Source of the DNA: Lysinibacillus sp. JNUCC-52 | GTDB lineage: Bacteria > Bacillota > Bacilli > Bacillales_A > Planococcaceae | Reading direction: 5' to 3' | Assembly (NCBI RefSeq): GCF_015999545.1 | Contig: NZ_CP065546.1 | Span: forward strand, 1,054,001-1,118,000 | Length of the DNA: 64,000 bases | Shown: positions 63,997 through 64,000 of the stretch, one piece after another | Layout: every line of letters starts with the position of its first letter | How positions within the stretch are numbered: position 1 is the first letter of the stretch | Position numbers and translations under genes: made by a program | Notes under the pieces: model-generated | Seen by the model: the letters and a program-made list of their open reading frames with translations, nothing else | Databases searched by the model: none | Told to the model about the DNA's origin: nothing

Positions 63997-64000
63997 TTTC

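Overview
The window is low-GC Firmicute DNA and most resembles a spore-forming Bacillaceae/Planococcaceae member such as Lysinibacillus. This is inferred from gene content, not from a marker gene. It carries a complete three-gene GerA-type germinant receptor operon plus an orphan A subunit, strong AGGAGG ribosome sites with many TTG starts, amino-acid and pyrimidine catabolism rather than sugar use, and Bacillus-type ada and rib loci. No rRNA, complete tRNA, CRISPR array, transposase or prophage is visible.

Layout. 1-980: 272-bp tandem repeats whose cores are long imperfect palindromes, then two back-to-back hairpins. 1-5.5 kb: queT with a structured leader, a short-chain dehydrogenase, a 73-aa Tad2-like (DUF2829) protein, mqo, and about 1 kb of gene-free DNA. 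5.6-10.8 kb: an uncharacterised ECF-type importer (large S component, fused double ATPase, T component) with a PHP-family phosphoesterase and a divergent RpiR regulator. 10.9-16.9 kb: single genes (cold-shock protein, histidine phosphatase, GHKL kinase without a regulator, C45-type Ntn hydrolase, DUF1540 protein, orphan GerA subunit) and a tRNA-like 5' fragment beside a long hairpin. 17-19.3 kb: ribE-ribB-ribH behind two FMN riboswitches in series, each with its own terminator. 19.6-24.4 kb: a MarR regulator facing an MFS pump that is followed by a UvrA-like ATPase lacking the UvrB-binding region. 24.9-36.2 kb: a YibE/YibF pair (yibE has an early in-frame stop), a YxlEFG-like ABC exporter behind repeated TTATCA-N4-TGATAA sites, a HAD phosphatase, a VanW lipoprotein, a coupled secreted-protein/small-membrane-protein pair, a large MalT-like LuxR regulator and a LysM-CAP protein. 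36.4-37.0 kb: a second cluster of the palindromic repeat, in inverted orientation, flanked by GTGCCTGACAC-type repeats. 37-42.4 kb: DUF4358-MBOAT-DHHW surface-modification operon, a PaxB-like membrane terpene cyclase candidate, pgeF and a DUF5658 protein. 42.4-49.5 kb: gerA operon and two amino-acid permeases. 49.6-60.4 kb: reductive pyrimidine degradation. 60.4-64 kb: DUF378 protein, then a PEP-mutase-family gene followed by adaA-alkA-ogt.

How the genes work together. The pyrimidine block is nearly complete: an NCS1 permease imports the base or hydantoin, PreT/PreA reduce the pyrimidine, HydA opens the ring, the M20 amidohydrolase releases the beta-amino acid, and MmsA converts the semialdehyde to an acyl-CoA. 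Only the transaminase is absent. A PucR-type regulator sits divergently next to a perfect palindrome. The ada block joins the alkylation sensor, glycosylase and methyltransferase by overlapping genes. The rib block supplies the last steps of riboflavin synthesis but lacks ribA and ribD.

The most unusual items are the tandem FMN riboswitches, the pump/UvrA-like pair, the RpiR-ECF-PHP cluster, the coupled unknown pair at 31.3-32.4 kb, the chromosomal Tad2-like gene, the nonsense codon at the start of yibE and a possible switching RNA structure ahead of the NCS1 permease. All assignments come from reading motifs by eye; no database search was run.
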